The notes beneath the pieces are model-generated. The model had not been told where the DNA came from. It worked only from the letters and a program-made list of their open reading frames with translations, and did not search any database. 19,576 nt of DNA from contig CAMIXP010000009.1 of NCBI GenBank assembly GCA_946402785.1, positions 1 through 19,576 of the forward strand, read 5' to 3'. Made by a program: the position numbers and the translations under genes. The stretch comes from an uncultured Caryophanales bacterium (GTDB lineage: Bacteria; Bacillota_I; Bacilli_A; RF39; UBA660). Below, one piece after another: positions 7,793 through 15,483 of the stretch; the first letter of the stretch is position 1; every line of letters begins with the position of its first letter.

Positions 7793-7821
7793 TTGCAAAA
7801 TAACGAAAAATGTGGTATAAT
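7793..7821 (+). promoter_or_regulatory. Extended -10 promoter of the 97-aa membrane protein
   Basis: TTGCAA (7793-7798) and TATAAT (7816-7821) with a 17-nt spacer and TGG just before the -10, giving an extended TGn motif. The -35 starts 3 nt after the preceding terminator. Confidence 0.8.
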
Positions 7822-7847
7822 ATAGATATGTAGAGAGGAATGAAAAT

Positions 7848-8141
7848 ATGAAATTTATAAGTAATTTAAAACCATCATGGGCAGGCATTTTAGCAATCGC
7901 AGTTGCATGTTCTGTTATTTCATATCACAACAACAAACTCGCAGAAGAAACCAAAAAAGATCAATATATTCATCAGATTAATATTCCAACATTTGAAGAG
8001 GTATTTGAACCAGCAGTAAAATCATTTGATGAATTAGAAACACAATTAAATGAAGTTATTATTCCAGAAGGATTAGATTTAGATCAAATTGAATCAGAAG
8101 AAGCAGAAGAAATAACAGAAGAGGCTGGTTTTTCTAAATAA
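7848..8141 (+). CDS. Small single-pass membrane or lipoprotein-like protein, unknown function
   Basis: I do not recognise this 97-aa protein. It has a short basic N-terminus (K2, K8), a hydrophobic segment at about residues 10-26, and a soluble, increasingly acidic remainder that ends in a Glu-rich stretch. AVAC-S at residues 18-22 could be a weak lipobox with Cys21 as lipid anchor, but the -3 position is Ala rather than Leu/Val/Ile, so a plain membrane anchor is at least as likely. The acidic exterior resembles the acidic tail of the 1422-aa protein only in composition. Its own promoter and terminator make it a separate transcript, so a link to the upstream cassette is only positional. The ribosome binding site AGAGAGG (7832-7838 region) supports this start. 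Confidence 0.78.
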   Translation: MKFISNLKPSWAGILAIAVACSVISYHNNKLAEETKKDQYIHQINIPTFEEVFEPAVKSFDELETQLNEVIIPEGLDLDQIESEEAEEITEEAGFSK

Positions 8142-8154
8142 AACCAGCTTTTTT
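8124..8154 (+). terminator. Terminator overlapping the stop codon of the 97-aa gene
   Basis: GCTGGTTTT (8124-8132) pairs with AAAACCAGC (8140-8148), followed by six T residues. The stop codon (8139-8141) lies at the loop/stem junction. Confidence 0.9.
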
Positions 8155-8176
8155 ATTGATAAAACGTAAAAAACTT

Positions 8177-8204
8177 TTGCAAAATATAAAAAATATGATA
8201 AAAT
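8177..8204 (+). promoter_or_regulatory. Promoter of rpmG-efp
   Basis: TTGCAA (8177-8182) and TAAAAT (8199-8204) with a 16-nt spacer and TGA before the -10, an extended -10 arrangement. No other gene start lies between it and rpmG. Confidence 0.6.
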
Positions 8205-8232
8205 ACTGATAGACGTGTAAGGAGGGATGAAC

Positions 8233-8397
8233 ATGGCTAAAGTAGGAAATAGACAATATAAAACTCTAGTATGTAGTGAATGTAAAGAAGAAAATTATAG
8301 AGAAGAGAAAAATGTAAGAAATACAACAGACCGTCTTGAAATGAATAAATACTGTCCTAAATGTAGAAAACATACAGTACATAAAGAAAAGAAATAA
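8233..8397 (+). CDS. rpmG: 50S ribosomal protein L33, zinc-binding type
   Basis: A 54-aa basic protein with two Cys pairs, CSEC (residues 14-17) and CPKC (41-44), which form the single zinc ribbon of the zinc-type L33. The length, the YKTLVC opening and the conserved NTTDRLEMNKYCPKC block match L33, a component of the large ribosomal subunit near the E site. GGAGGG (8221-8226) is 6 nt before this ATG; an in-frame ATG at 8227 directly abuts that site and is not used. Bacillota often carry both zinc and zinc-free L33 paralogues, the latter induced by zinc limitation; only the zinc form is seen here. efp follows after a weak hairpin, so partial co-transcription is likely. Confidence 0.95.
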   Translation: MAKVGNRQYKTLVCSECKEENYREEKNVRNTTDRLEMNKYCPKCRKHTVHKEKK

Positions 8398-8420
8398 AAT
8401 AAGTTTATCGCTTATTTTTT
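8396..8420 (+). terminator. Weak AT-rich hairpin between rpmG and efp
   Basis: AAAATAAG (8396-8403) pairs with CTTATTTT (8411-8418) around a 7-nt loop and runs into a T-tract. The stem has one G-C pair. As no clear promoter follows, it is probably a partial terminator that lets some transcripts into efp. Confidence 0.5.
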
Positions 8421-8440
8421 AGTTTATTAGGAGTGAGAAT

Positions 8441-8998
8441 ATGATTAGTACAAATGATTTAAAAAATGGTATTACGATTGAATATGAAGGAAATATTTTC
8501 GTAGTAATGGATACACAACATGTTAAACCAGGTAAAGGGGCAGCAATCGTAAAAGCAAAATTAAAAAATCTAAGAACAGGTGCTATTTATGAACAAACTT
8601 TCAATGCAGGAGTAAAAGTAGCTACTGCTCGTATTGAAAAACAACAAATGCAATATTTATATAACATGAATGATATCTTCTATTTCATGAATATGGATTC
8701 TTATGAACAATTAGAAATTCCAGCATCAAAAATAGGAGATCAAGCAAAATTATTAAAGGAAAACTTAGAAGTTTATATTACAAGTTATGAAGGAGAAATC
8801 CTAGGTATTGATTTACCAGATAAAGTAGAACTTGTAATTACTCATACAGAACCAGCTGTTAAAGGAAACACTACAACAAACGCATTAAAAGATGCTACTG
8901 TTGAAACTGGTTTAATGGTAAGAGTTCCATTATTCATTGAAGAAGGAGAAACAATTATTGTTTCTACTGCAGATGGAAAATATGTATCAAGAGCGTAA
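8441..8998 (+). CDS. efp: Translation elongation factor P
   Basis: EF-P binds between the P and E sites of the ribosome and relieves stalling at consecutive prolines. This 185-aa protein has the full three-domain layout: an N-terminal KOW-like domain with the KPGKGAA loop, whose tip Lys32 is the residue modified in other bacteria, and two OB-type domains ending in the EF-P signature around ATVETGLMVRVPLF. No EpmA/EpmB or deoxyhypusine-type modification gene is in the window, so the modification route is unknown. The need for it is plausible here: the 1422-aa protein nearby carries many PP and proline-rich runs. AGGAG (8429-8433) is 7 nt before the ATG. Confidence 0.97.
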   Translation: MISTNDLKNGITIEYEGNIFVVMDTQHVKPGKGAAIVKAKLKNLRTGAIYEQTFNAGVKVATARIEKQQMQYLYNMNDIFYFMNMDSYEQLEIPASKIGDQAKLLKENLEVYITSYEGEILGIDLPDKVELVITHTEPAVKGNTTTNALKDATVETGLMVRVPLFIEEGETIIVSTADGKYVSRA

Positions 8999-9009
8999 GC
9001 TCTTTTTTT
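8989..9009 (+). terminator. Terminator overlapping the efp stop codon
   Basis: AAGAGC (8989-8994) pairs with GCTCTT (8999-9004) around a GTAA loop that contains the stop codon, followed by a T-tract. Confidence 0.88.
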
Positions 9010-9011
9010 GT

Positions 9012-9040
9012 TTGGTATCAAAAAGAAATAATGTTATAAT
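9012..9040 (+). promoter_or_regulatory. Promoter of the glycosyltransferase operon
   Basis: TTGGTA (9012-9017) and TATAAT (9035-9040) with a 17-nt spacer; TGT precedes the -10, giving an extended -10. It begins 3 nt after the efp terminator T-tract. Confidence 0.72.
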
Positions 9041-9059
9041 AAAAGAGTAGGGTGAGAAA

Positions 9060-10226
9060 ATGAAAAAGAAAATATCCATCGGTCTATTTATTGATACATT
9101 TTATCCCATGGTAGATGGAGTCATCATGGTAGTAGACAATTATGCAAAAAGACTTGCTGACATCGCAAATGTCTATGTTTTTGCACCTAAAATACCTCAT
9201 AAGAGATTTGATGATTCAAAATTTAATTATAAAGTAATACGTTGCAATTCACTAAGTGTTCCTTTACTAGATTATTCTTTACCAATTCCAAAGATTGATC
9301 CAAAGTTTAGAAAACAATTAGATGAATGCAAATTAGATATTATTCATATTCATTCTCCAATGACACTAGGTAAAATTGGAATTCAATATGCAAAAGAACA
9401 TAATATTCCAGTGATTGGTACCATGCATAGTCAGTATAGACAAGACTTTTATCGAGCAACGCATTCGAAAAGAATCGCTAACCAATTAACAAAAGAGATT
9501 ATAAAAGTCTATGAAGAATGTGATGAGTGCTGGACCGTCAATCAGGAAGTCGCAAGAATCTTTCATGAAGAATATGGATATAAGAAATTACCAATTGTAA
9601 AGAATAACGCAACAGAAATGAAACCAGTAAAAGATATTCAAAAAAGTAGAGAAAGAATCAATGAACTTCATCATTTAACAGATGAAAAAGTATTCTTATT
9701 TGTTGGAAGAATCAATAAATTGAAAAATATCTTTTTAATTATAGATGCTTTAAAAATATTAAAAGAAGAAAACTATAAAATGATGTTTATTGGTACAGGA
9801 CAAGATGAATTATTATTAAAAGAAAAAATAAGGGAATATGGTTTAAAGGATAAAGTATTGATGATAGGAAAAGTAACAGACAGAGATCTACTCGCAGACT
9901 ATTATGCAAGAGCGGATTTATTCTTGTTCCCATCTTTATATGATGCCAATTCCATTGTACAAATTGAAGCAGCTTCTCAAAAAACACCAGTATTGTTCTT
10001 AGAAGAAGCCGCAACTGCATGTAATATCAAAGATAATCATAATGGATATTTATCAAAAAATAGTGCAAAAGAATATGCAAAACGAATCAAAGAAATTATA
10101 GAAGATGAAGAAACCTATCAAAAGGTATGTGAAAATGCTTTTAAAGAGTTATATATTAACTGGGATGATGAAGTAAAAGAAATATATGAATCTTATTTAA
10201 AATGGATAGAAAGAAGGATGAAGTAA
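9060..10226 (+). CDS. GT4 family glycosyltransferase, probable diacylglycerol glucosyltransferase type
   Basis: The 388-aa protein is a GT-B fold retaining glycosyltransferase that would work at the inner face of the membrane. The N-terminal Rossmann half begins with IGLFIDTFYPMVDGV (about residues 7-21), the signature of glycolipid-forming members such as 1,2-diacylglycerol 3-glucosyltransferase; HIHSP and TMHSQY motifs follow. The C-terminal half has VGRINKLKN and the sugar-nucleotide loop LYDANSIVQIE. Here the usual E-x7-E pair is D295-x7-E303, a conservative change at its first position. No signal peptide or membrane span is seen, as is normal for these peripheral enzymes. GGGTGA precedes the ATG. 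The downstream E2-like gene overlaps its stop codon by 1 nt, so the two are co-translated. Lipid acceptor and sugar donor are inferences from the family. Confidence 0.87.
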   Translation: MKKKISIGLFIDTFYPMVDGVIMVVDNYAKRLADIANVYVFAPKIPHKRFDDSKFNYKVIRCNSLSVPLLDYSLPIPKIDPKFRKQLDECKLDIIHIHSPMTLGKIGIQYAKEHNIPVIGTMHSQYRQDFYRATHSKRIANQLTKEIIKVYEECDECWTVNQEVARIFHEEYGYKKLPIVKNNATEMKPVKDIQKSRERINELHHLTDEKVFLFVGRINKLKNIFLIIDALKILKEENYKMMFIGTGQDELLLKEKIREYGLKDKVLMIGKVTDRDLLADYYARADLFLFPSLYDANSIVQIEAASQKTPVLFLEEAATACNIKDNHNGYLSKNSAKEYAKRIKEIIEDEETYQKVCENAFKELYINWDDEVKEIYESYLKWIERRMK

Positions 10227-11077
10227 TGGGACTTTTTACGAAAAAAAGAAAAGATGCTGATTGGGTAAAACCACAAGATGCGATTGGTATGATTATGCCA
10301 TTTATTATGCCAAGAAGAACAGATGCGGAAGTATCTAGTCAAATCGATATCGATGTAACAGAATTAGTAAAATATGTTGAAAAGTACAATAAAGAAGAAC
10401 ATGAGTATAAAATGAGTTACTTCCATGCCATTGCATCCTGCTTTGCTAAAATCATGTTTGAAAGAAAGAAACTAAATCGTTTCATTAAAAATAAACGTGT
10501 TTATGAAAGAAAGAAAGTATCCTTTGGATTTATTGCAAAAGATAAATTAACTGATAAAGGAGAAGAGAGAATTATTTGTTTAGATATTGATCCAAAAGAT
10601 AACATTCAAACACTTAGTAGAAAAATGGCTATCGACGTTTTTAAAGCAAGAAAAGAAGGAACGAATAGTATGGATGGTATTCTAAAATTCTTTGTTGCTA
10701 TGCCAAAATGGCTATTATCATTGGTTGTTAAAATCATATTCTTCCTAGATAATCATGGAATTAACCCAAAAGCCATTACCGAAGGAGATACCAATTATGT
10801 AAGTATTCTACTAAGTAATTTAGGTAGTATTAAATCCAATTCTATTTATCATCATTTAAATGAATATGGTACAAATTCCATCGTTATTACCATTGGAACC
10901 ATTCGAGAAGAAAAAGGAAGAAAAATAGTGGATATTCAAGCAACACTAGATGAAAGAATTGCAGATGGATTCTATTTCGTAAAATCCATTCAATTAGCAG
11001 AGTATTATGCACTACATCCAGAATTATTAGAAGAGGAATTTGATAAGATAGTTGAAAAAGAAGAAAAGAGTATGTAA
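10226..11077 (+). CDS. E2-like (2-oxoacid dehydrogenase acyltransferase fold) protein, probably not a classical E2
   Basis: The 283-aa product resembles the catalytic domain of dihydrolipoyl acyltransferases (chloramphenicol acetyltransferase fold) but has no lipoyl or peripheral subunit-binding domain. The active-site signature of true E2 enzymes is DHRxxDG; here it reads D242-E-R-I-A-D-G248, so the catalytic His is Glu while the second half is intact. A hydrophobic, possibly membrane-associating stretch lies at about residues 152-174. The ATG at 10226 overlaps the glycosyltransferase stop (TAATG) and is 8 nt after AAGG, so it is preferred over the in-frame ATG at 10202. There are no E1 or E3 genes nearby. 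The tight coupling to a glycolipid-type glycosyltransferase suggests a role in envelope lipids, either as an acyltransferase with altered chemistry or as a non-catalytic protein. Function unproven. Confidence 0.75.
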   Translation: MGLFTKKRKDADWVKPQDAIGMIMPFIMPRRTDAEVSSQIDIDVTELVKYVEKYNKEEHEYKMSYFHAIASCFAKIMFERKKLNRFIKNKRVYERKKVSFGFIAKDKLTDKGEERIICLDIDPKDNIQTLSRKMAIDVFKARKEGTNSMDGILKFFVAMPKWLLSLVVKIIFFLDNHGINPKAITEGDTNYVSILLSNLGSIKSNSIYHHLNEYGTNSIVITIGTIREEKGRKIVDIQATLDERIADGFYFVKSIQLAEYYALHPELLEEEFDKIVEKEEKSM

Positions 11078-11088
11078 ATACTCTTTTT
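11064..11088 (+). terminator. Terminator overlapping the E2-like gene stop codon
   Basis: AAAAGAGTA (11064-11072) pairs with TACTCTTTT (11079-11087); the 6-nt loop holds the TAA stop. Confidence 0.88.
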
Positions 11089-11144
11089 ACGTTGAAAAGT
11101 GACAAATAGAAGCAAATAACTAGTGTTTTGAAAAGTCCTTGGTG

Positions 11145-11150
11145 TATAAT
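11145..11150 (+). promoter_or_regulatory. -10 box upstream of ftsK/spoIIIE
   Basis: A consensus TATAAT lies 26 nt before the start codon. No good -35 hexamer is seen at 16-18 nt upstream (AGTGTT is the best at 17 nt), so the promoter may depend on an activator or be weak. Confidence 0.5.
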
Positions 11151-11176
11151 AAGATTAAGAATGGGAGAGTTTGATT

Positions 11177-13414
11177 ATGGCAAAAAGAAGACGAAGAAAA
11201 TCTCATAGAAAAGAAAAACTAGAACTAAAAAAAGAGATTTATGCAATTCTCTTTATTTTAGCAGCTATTTTTGGACTAGGAAAACTAGGACCAGTAGGTA
11301 GATTTTTAGCCGCTTTTTCATTATTCTTAACAGGATCTACTTACATGGTATTCTTAGTAGCATTATTAATACTAGGAGTATATGTATTTATCAAAGGAGA
11401 ATGGCCTGAATTTTTCTCAACAAAGTTCTTAGGATTATATTTATTTATTATCGGTTTATTATCCTTTATGCATTGGAACTTTATCACAACGTATAATGGA
11501 AACAATAGTATGATTTATAAAGAGACAATGAATGCTTTAACCAATGCATTTAATTTAATTATGAAAACAGGATCTGTTGCTGATATCAAAGTAGGGGGAG
11601 GACTCATCGGATGGGTATTCGCAAGTCTCTTCGCAACATGGTTCTCAGAAACAGGACTTCGTATTATTTCTATTGTATTTTTAGTAGTAGGAATCATTTT
11701 ATTCACAGGATTCTCTATTAGTGACTTTATTAAGAATACAATGACAGAAGTAAAAGATAAAACAGAAACAATTAAAAAGAATATTTCAAAAGACGATGAC
11801 GAGGAAGAAGAAGGTAAGAAAGTTATTATTAGTAATGGTAATGAAATAGAAGAAGTAGAAAAACCAACCATTAAAAGTATTGATGACTTAAAGAAAACAC
11901 CAGATGATAAAAAAGAACAACAAGAAGAAAAAGTACATCAAAATCCAATTAACCCAAGTTATCAATTACCTCCACTTGATTTATTAGCCAAACCAAATAA
12001 TAAAAACAAAGGAATGGACAATTCTGCCATTGAAGCCAATATAACAAAACTAGAAGAAGTATTAAAGAGCTTTGGTGTTATCGCAAAAGTAGTAGAAGTT
12101 CACATTGGACCTACCGTTGCTCAATATGAATTAGAGATTGCTGCTGGTACAAGAGTTAATAAGATTACAACATTAAGTAGAGAAATTGCGTTAGCTTTAT
12201 CAAAAAAAGATGTACGTATTGAAGCACCAATTCCTGGAAAAAGTACAGTAGGAATTGAGTTTGCAAATGACAATCCAACATCCGTTAGTTTCTATGAGAT
12301 TATGGCAAGTAAGACGATGATGCAAAATCAAGACAAGAAATTAATGGTACCACTTGGTAAATCCATTATGGGAGACATTGGAGTCTGTGAAATTAATAAA
12401 ATGCCACACTTATTGATTGCTGGTACAACTGGTTCTGGTAAATCGGTTTGTGTAAACGGTGTTATTTGTTCCATCTTAATGAGAGCAAAACCAGACGAAG
12501 TAAAACTAGCATTAGTCGATCCAAAAGTAGTTGAATTATCTATTTATAATGGAGTTCCACACTTAGTATGTCCAGTTGTATCCGATCCAAAACAAGCAGC
12601 CATTTTACTACAAAAAATGGTAAATGAAATGGAAAAAAGATATCATATGTTTGGAGCAACAGGAACGAAAAAAATTGAAGGTTATAATGAGTATGTAGAT
12701 GATTATAATAAGAAACATCCAGATGAACCAATGGAAAAAATGCCATTCATTGTGATCGTAATTGATGAGTTATCTGACTTAATGATGGTAGCTGCGAAAG
12801 AAGTAGAAGATTCTATTCTTAGAATTACACAAAAAGCACGTGCTGCTGGAATTCACTTAATTGTCGCAACACAAAGACCATCTACGGAAGTCATTACCGG
12901 ATTAATTAAAGCGAACATTCCATCTCGTATTGCTTTCGCAGTAGGATCAGGAATTGACTCTAGAACCATCTTAGATCAAATTGGTGCAGAAAAACTATTA
13001 GGTAAAGGAGATATGCTATTCTTACCAATTGGTCAAAATACACCAACTCGTATTCAGGGATCTTTTGTAACAGATGCAGAAATTGCTAAGATTATTGACT
13101 TCACCAAGAAACAACAAGATGCTCAATACGATGATACATTTATGAAACTAGAAGAAGAAAAGAATGAACCAGATAAAGAAAATGTAGAAGATGTAGAAGC
13201 AGAAGGAGATACCTTATATGATGAAATCAAAGACTTTGTTATTAAGTCTCAAAAAGCATCTGCCTCTTTACTACAAAGAAAATTCAAAATTGGTTATAAT
13301 AAAGCCGCAACCATGATTGATCAACTTGAAGAAGATGGAATTATTGGTCCAGCAACCGGTAATTCAAAACCAAGAGAAGTATTATTCCAATATGAAAAGA
13401 CAGATGATGAATAA
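11177..13414 (+). CDS. DNA translocase FtsK/SpoIIIE
   Basis: A 745-aa ring-forming ATPase that pumps double-stranded DNA through the division septum and helps resolve chromosome dimers or trapped DNA. After a very basic N-terminus come four or five membrane segments (about residues 20-185), then a charged linker rich in Lys and Glu (190-270), an alpha/beta motor with Walker A GTTGSGKS (416-423) and Walker B IVIVIDE (about 525-531), and a C-terminal winged-helix gamma domain (about 680-740), which reads orienting sequences in the DNA. The size is close to that of B. subtilis SpoIIIE. The start is the ATG at 11177: GGGAG (11163-11167) is 9 nt upstream, while the TTG at 11171 is too close. It is a single gene with its own -10 and terminator. 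It is the chromosomal translocase, not an EssC secretion ATPase, because it has one motor domain and a gamma domain. Confidence 0.96.
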   Translation: MAKRRRRKSHRKEKLELKKEIYAILFILAAIFGLGKLGPVGRFLAAFSLFLTGSTYMVFLVALLILGVYVFIKGEWPEFFSTKFLGLYLFIIGLLSFMHWNFITTYNGNNSMIYKETMNALTNAFNLIMKTGSVADIKVGGGLIGWVFASLFATWFSETGLRIISIVFLVVGIILFTGFSISDFIKNTMTEVKDKTETIKKNISKDDDEEEEGKKVIISNGNEIEEVEKPTIKSIDDLKKTPDDKKEQQEEKVHQNPINPSYQLPPLDLLAKPNNKNKGMDNSAIEANITKLEEVLKSFGVIAKVVEVHIGPTVAQYELEIAAGTRVNKITTLSREIALALSKKDVRIEAPIPGKSTVGIEFANDNPTSVSFYEIMASKTMMQNQDKKLMVPLGKSIMGDIGVCEINKMPHLLIAGTTGSGKSVCVNGVICSILMRAKPDEVKLALVDPKVVELSIYNGVPHLVCPVVSDPKQAAILLQKMVNEMEKRYHMFGATGTKKIEGYNEYVDDYNKKHPDEPMEKMPFIVIVIDELSDLMMVAAKEVEDSILRITQKARAAGIHLIVATQRPSTEVITGLIKANIPSRIAFAVGSGIDSRTILDQIGAEKLLGKGDMLFLPIGQNTPTRIQGSFVTDAEIAKIIDFTKKQQDAQYDDTFMKLEEEKNEPDKENVEDVEAEGDTLYDEIKDFVIKSQKASASLLQRKFKIGYNKAATMIDQLEEDGIIGPATGNSKPREVLFQYEKTDDE

Positions 13415-13426
13415 TCATCTGTTTTT
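13400..13426 (+). terminator. Terminator overlapping the ftsK/spoIIIE stop codon
   Basis: ACAGATGAT (13400-13408) pairs with ATCATCTGT (13414-13422) around a 5-nt loop, followed by T residues. The stop codon (13412-13414) straddles loop and stem. Confidence 0.9.
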
Positions 13427-13432
13427 CTTTCA

Positions 13433-13461
13433 TTGAAAAAAACCCATATTTTTTATATAAT
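13433..13461 (+). promoter_or_regulatory. Promoter of the deoD-yfmF-yfmH operon
   Basis: TTGAAA (13433-13438) and TATAAT (13456-13461) with a 17-nt spacer, starting 6 nt after the preceding T-tract and 27 nt before the deoD ATG. Confidence 0.78.
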
Positions 13462-13488
13462 AAAAATAAGAAGAAAGAAGGTTGGTTT

Positions 13489-14190
13489 ATGGCTACACCA
13501 CATATTGAAAGTAAAAAGGAAGATATCGCAAAAACAGTATTAATGCCAGGAGATCCTCTACGTGCAAAAATGATTGCGGAAACCTTTTTAGACAATGCAA
13601 GATGTGTGAATACAGTAAGAAATATTTTAGCGTATACAGGAACTTATAAAGGAAAAGAAGTAACAGTATTCGCATCCGGAATGGGAAATCCAAGTATGGG
13701 AATCTATTCCTATGAATTAATGAATGAATATGGTGTTGAAGAAATCATTCGTGTAGGAAGTTGTGGAGCATTCTTAAAAGATTTAGGATTGTATGAAGTA
13801 GTAATTGTAGATAATTCTATTTCTGTATCGAATTATTTATGGGAACTTACGAAAGAAGCAGATCGACTTCTTCCAGGAAATCCAGAATTAAATTTAAAAT
13901 TAGAAGAAGCTGCTAAAAGACTAAATAGTAAAGTAAACCATGGAAACGTTTATTGTACCGATGTATTCTACAATGATGTAGATATCGATTCGCTAGTAAA
14001 TGACTATGGTTGTGTCGCAACAGAGATGGAAACATTTGCTTTATTTAGTAATGCAAGAAAGCTAGGTAAGAAAGCATCTGCTATTTTAACCGTATCAGAT
14101 AACTTAATTACCAAAGAAGAAACAACTTCAGAAGAAAGACAAAATTCATTTAATAAAATGATTGAAATCGCATTAGAATCCATTCTATAA
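13489..14190 (+). CDS. deoD: Purine nucleoside phosphorylase, DeoD type
   Basis: This cytosolic hexameric enzyme of purine salvage splits purine (deoxy)ribonucleosides with phosphate into free base and (deoxy)ribose 1-phosphate; DeoD-type enzymes accept adenosine as well as 6-oxopurines. The 233-aa length is normal. Recognisable residues: His5 (reaching into the neighbouring subunit), MPGDPLRAK with Gly21 and Arg25 for phosphate, GMGNPSMGIYSYEL, RVGSCGA, EMETFAL for the ribose hydroxyls, and TVSDN with the catalytic Asp near residue 205. The TTSEERQNSF segment after it is also DeoD-like. AAGG (13478-13481) is 7 nt before the ATG. A 21-nt gap without a terminator leads into the M16 peptidase genes, so all three are probably one transcript. 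Confidence 0.96.
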   Translation: MATPHIESKKEDIAKTVLMPGDPLRAKMIAETFLDNARCVNTVRNILAYTGTYKGKEVTVFASGMGNPSMGIYSYELMNEYGVEEIIRVGSCGAFLKDLGLYEVVIVDNSISVSNYLWELTKEADRLLPGNPELNLKLEEAAKRLNSKVNHGNVYCTDVFYNDVDIDSLVNDYGCVATEMETFALFSNARKLGKKASAILTVSDNLITKEETTSEERQNSFNKMIEIALESIL

Positions 14191-14211
14191 AAAACATGAT
14201 GAGGTGATAAA

Positions 14212-15483
14212 GTGCAATACATAAAAAAAGACCTTGGGTCTTTTAATCTTCATATGATTAAAACCAATAAATTTAAAACCATTACCATGAGAGTCATCTT
14301 TCATAGTCCTATCCAAAAAGAAGATATTACCAAAAGAAATGTATTATCCGATATATTACTACAATCAAGTAAAAAGTATTCTTCCAAAAGAAATATGATT
14401 ATAGAGTCAGAGAACTTATATGCTGCAGATCTCTATAATAATACGCAAAGACTAGGAAACTATATGATGACCAGTTTTATCTTACAAGTTTTAAATGATC
14501 GATATACAGAAAAAGGTAATTTCAACAAAGCAGTAGAATTCCTAAGTAGTATTATCTTTGAACCAGATGTCATAAACGATAGTTTCCAAGAAGAAGCTTT
14601 ATCGATCGTTAAAAAGAATTGTGAGGATATGATCTCCACGGTAAAAGAAGACCCAGTAGATTATGCTTTTATTCGCCTAAAAGAAGCATATGATAAAGAA
14701 AATCCTATTTCTTATCGAATGGTAGGATACAAAGAAGACTTAGATAAAATCAAAGGAAAGAATCTATATGATTATTATAAGAACATGATAGAAAATGACT
14801 TTGTAGATATCTTTGTAGTAGGAGATTTTGAGGAAGATGAATTACTAAGTTTAATTAAAAAGAATTTTAAATTTAGAAAAATAAAGAAACAAAAAAAATC
14901 CTATGAAATAGAAAACAAACCAGTTCGTAAGAGAAGATTAATTGCCAAAGAAAAAGTAAATGCTACACAATCCAAAATGGCAATTGCTTGTCCGGTAGGA
15001 AATTTAAAACCATATGAGAAGAATTATCCTCTTGTCCTAGGAAATATTATTCTAGGGGGAGGAGTAGATTCCAAATTATTTAAAGAAGTAAGAGAAAAGA
15101 ATTCTCTATGTTATACTATTTTCTCTGGATATAGTAAATTGGATAATATGATATATATTTCAGCTGGAATTGATCGTACGAATTTTGATAAAACAGTCGA
15201 TCTAACAACTAAAATTCTAGAGAAAATGAAAAAGGGTAGAATCAGTGATAAAGATATTAAAATCGCAAAAGAGTTTTATAATACATCCATCACATCCATA
15301 GAAGAAAGCCCTATGAATTTAATGAGAGAATATATTGCAGAAGAAATCATTCAAATGGAACCATATCAAGAAAGAAAACAAATCATGAATAAAGTAACCA
15401 AAAAAGAAATTGTAAGAGCAATGAAGAAAGTGAATATGGATACCATATTCTTACTAGAAGGTGAATCAGATGAAAACAATTGA
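14212..15483 (+). CDS. M16-family peptidase-like protein YfmF (non-catalytic partner)
   Basis: The 423-aa protein has the double-domain M16 fold but lacks the HxxEH zinc site, so it should not cleave peptides alone. It keeps the glycine-rich loop and Arg/Tyr block GGGVDSKLFKEVREKNSLCY (nt about 15056-15115), which in two-subunit M16 enzymes binds the substrate. This is the pattern of B. subtilis YfmF, the partner of the zinc-bearing YfmH, and the next gene is exactly that. It starts at a GTG with GAGGTGA (14201-14207) directly upstream. Its stop (TGA) lies inside the next gene, 14 nt past that gene's ATG, so translation of the two is coupled. Natural substrates are not known to me. Confidence 0.88.
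   Translation: MQYIKKDLGSFNLHMIKTNKFKTITMRVIFHSPIQKEDITKRNVLSDILLQSSKKYSSKRNMIIESENLYAADLYNNTQRLGNYMMTSFILQVLNDRYTEKGNFNKAVEFLSSIIFEPDVINDSFQEEALSIVKKNCEDMISTVKEDPVDYAFIRLKEAYDKENPISYRMVGYKEDLDKIKGKNLYDYYKNMIENDFVDIFVVGDFEEDELLSLIKKNFKFRKIKKQKKSYEIENKPVRKRRLIAKEKVNATQSKMAIACPVGNLKPYEKNYPLVLGNIILGGGVDSKLFKEVREKNSLCYTIFSGYSKLDNMIYISAGIDRTNFDKTVDLTTKILEKMKKGRISDKDIKIAKEFYNTSITSIEESPMNLMREYIAEEIIQMEPYQERKQIMNKVTKKEIVRAMKKVNMDTIFLLEGESDENN

Noticed and set aside
11177..13414. FtsK-type ATPase as the motor of a type VII secretion system for the upstream cassette
   Set aside because: It has one motor domain, N-terminal membrane segments and a C-terminal gamma winged helix, as in chromosomal FtsK/SpoIIIE; EssC has FHA and several ATPase domains.
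15481..15483. Possible Mollicutes code with TGA as Trp
   Set aside because: TGA ends the yfmF-like gene right where yfmH is already in progress, and Trp is TGG throughout, so the standard bacterial code fits.
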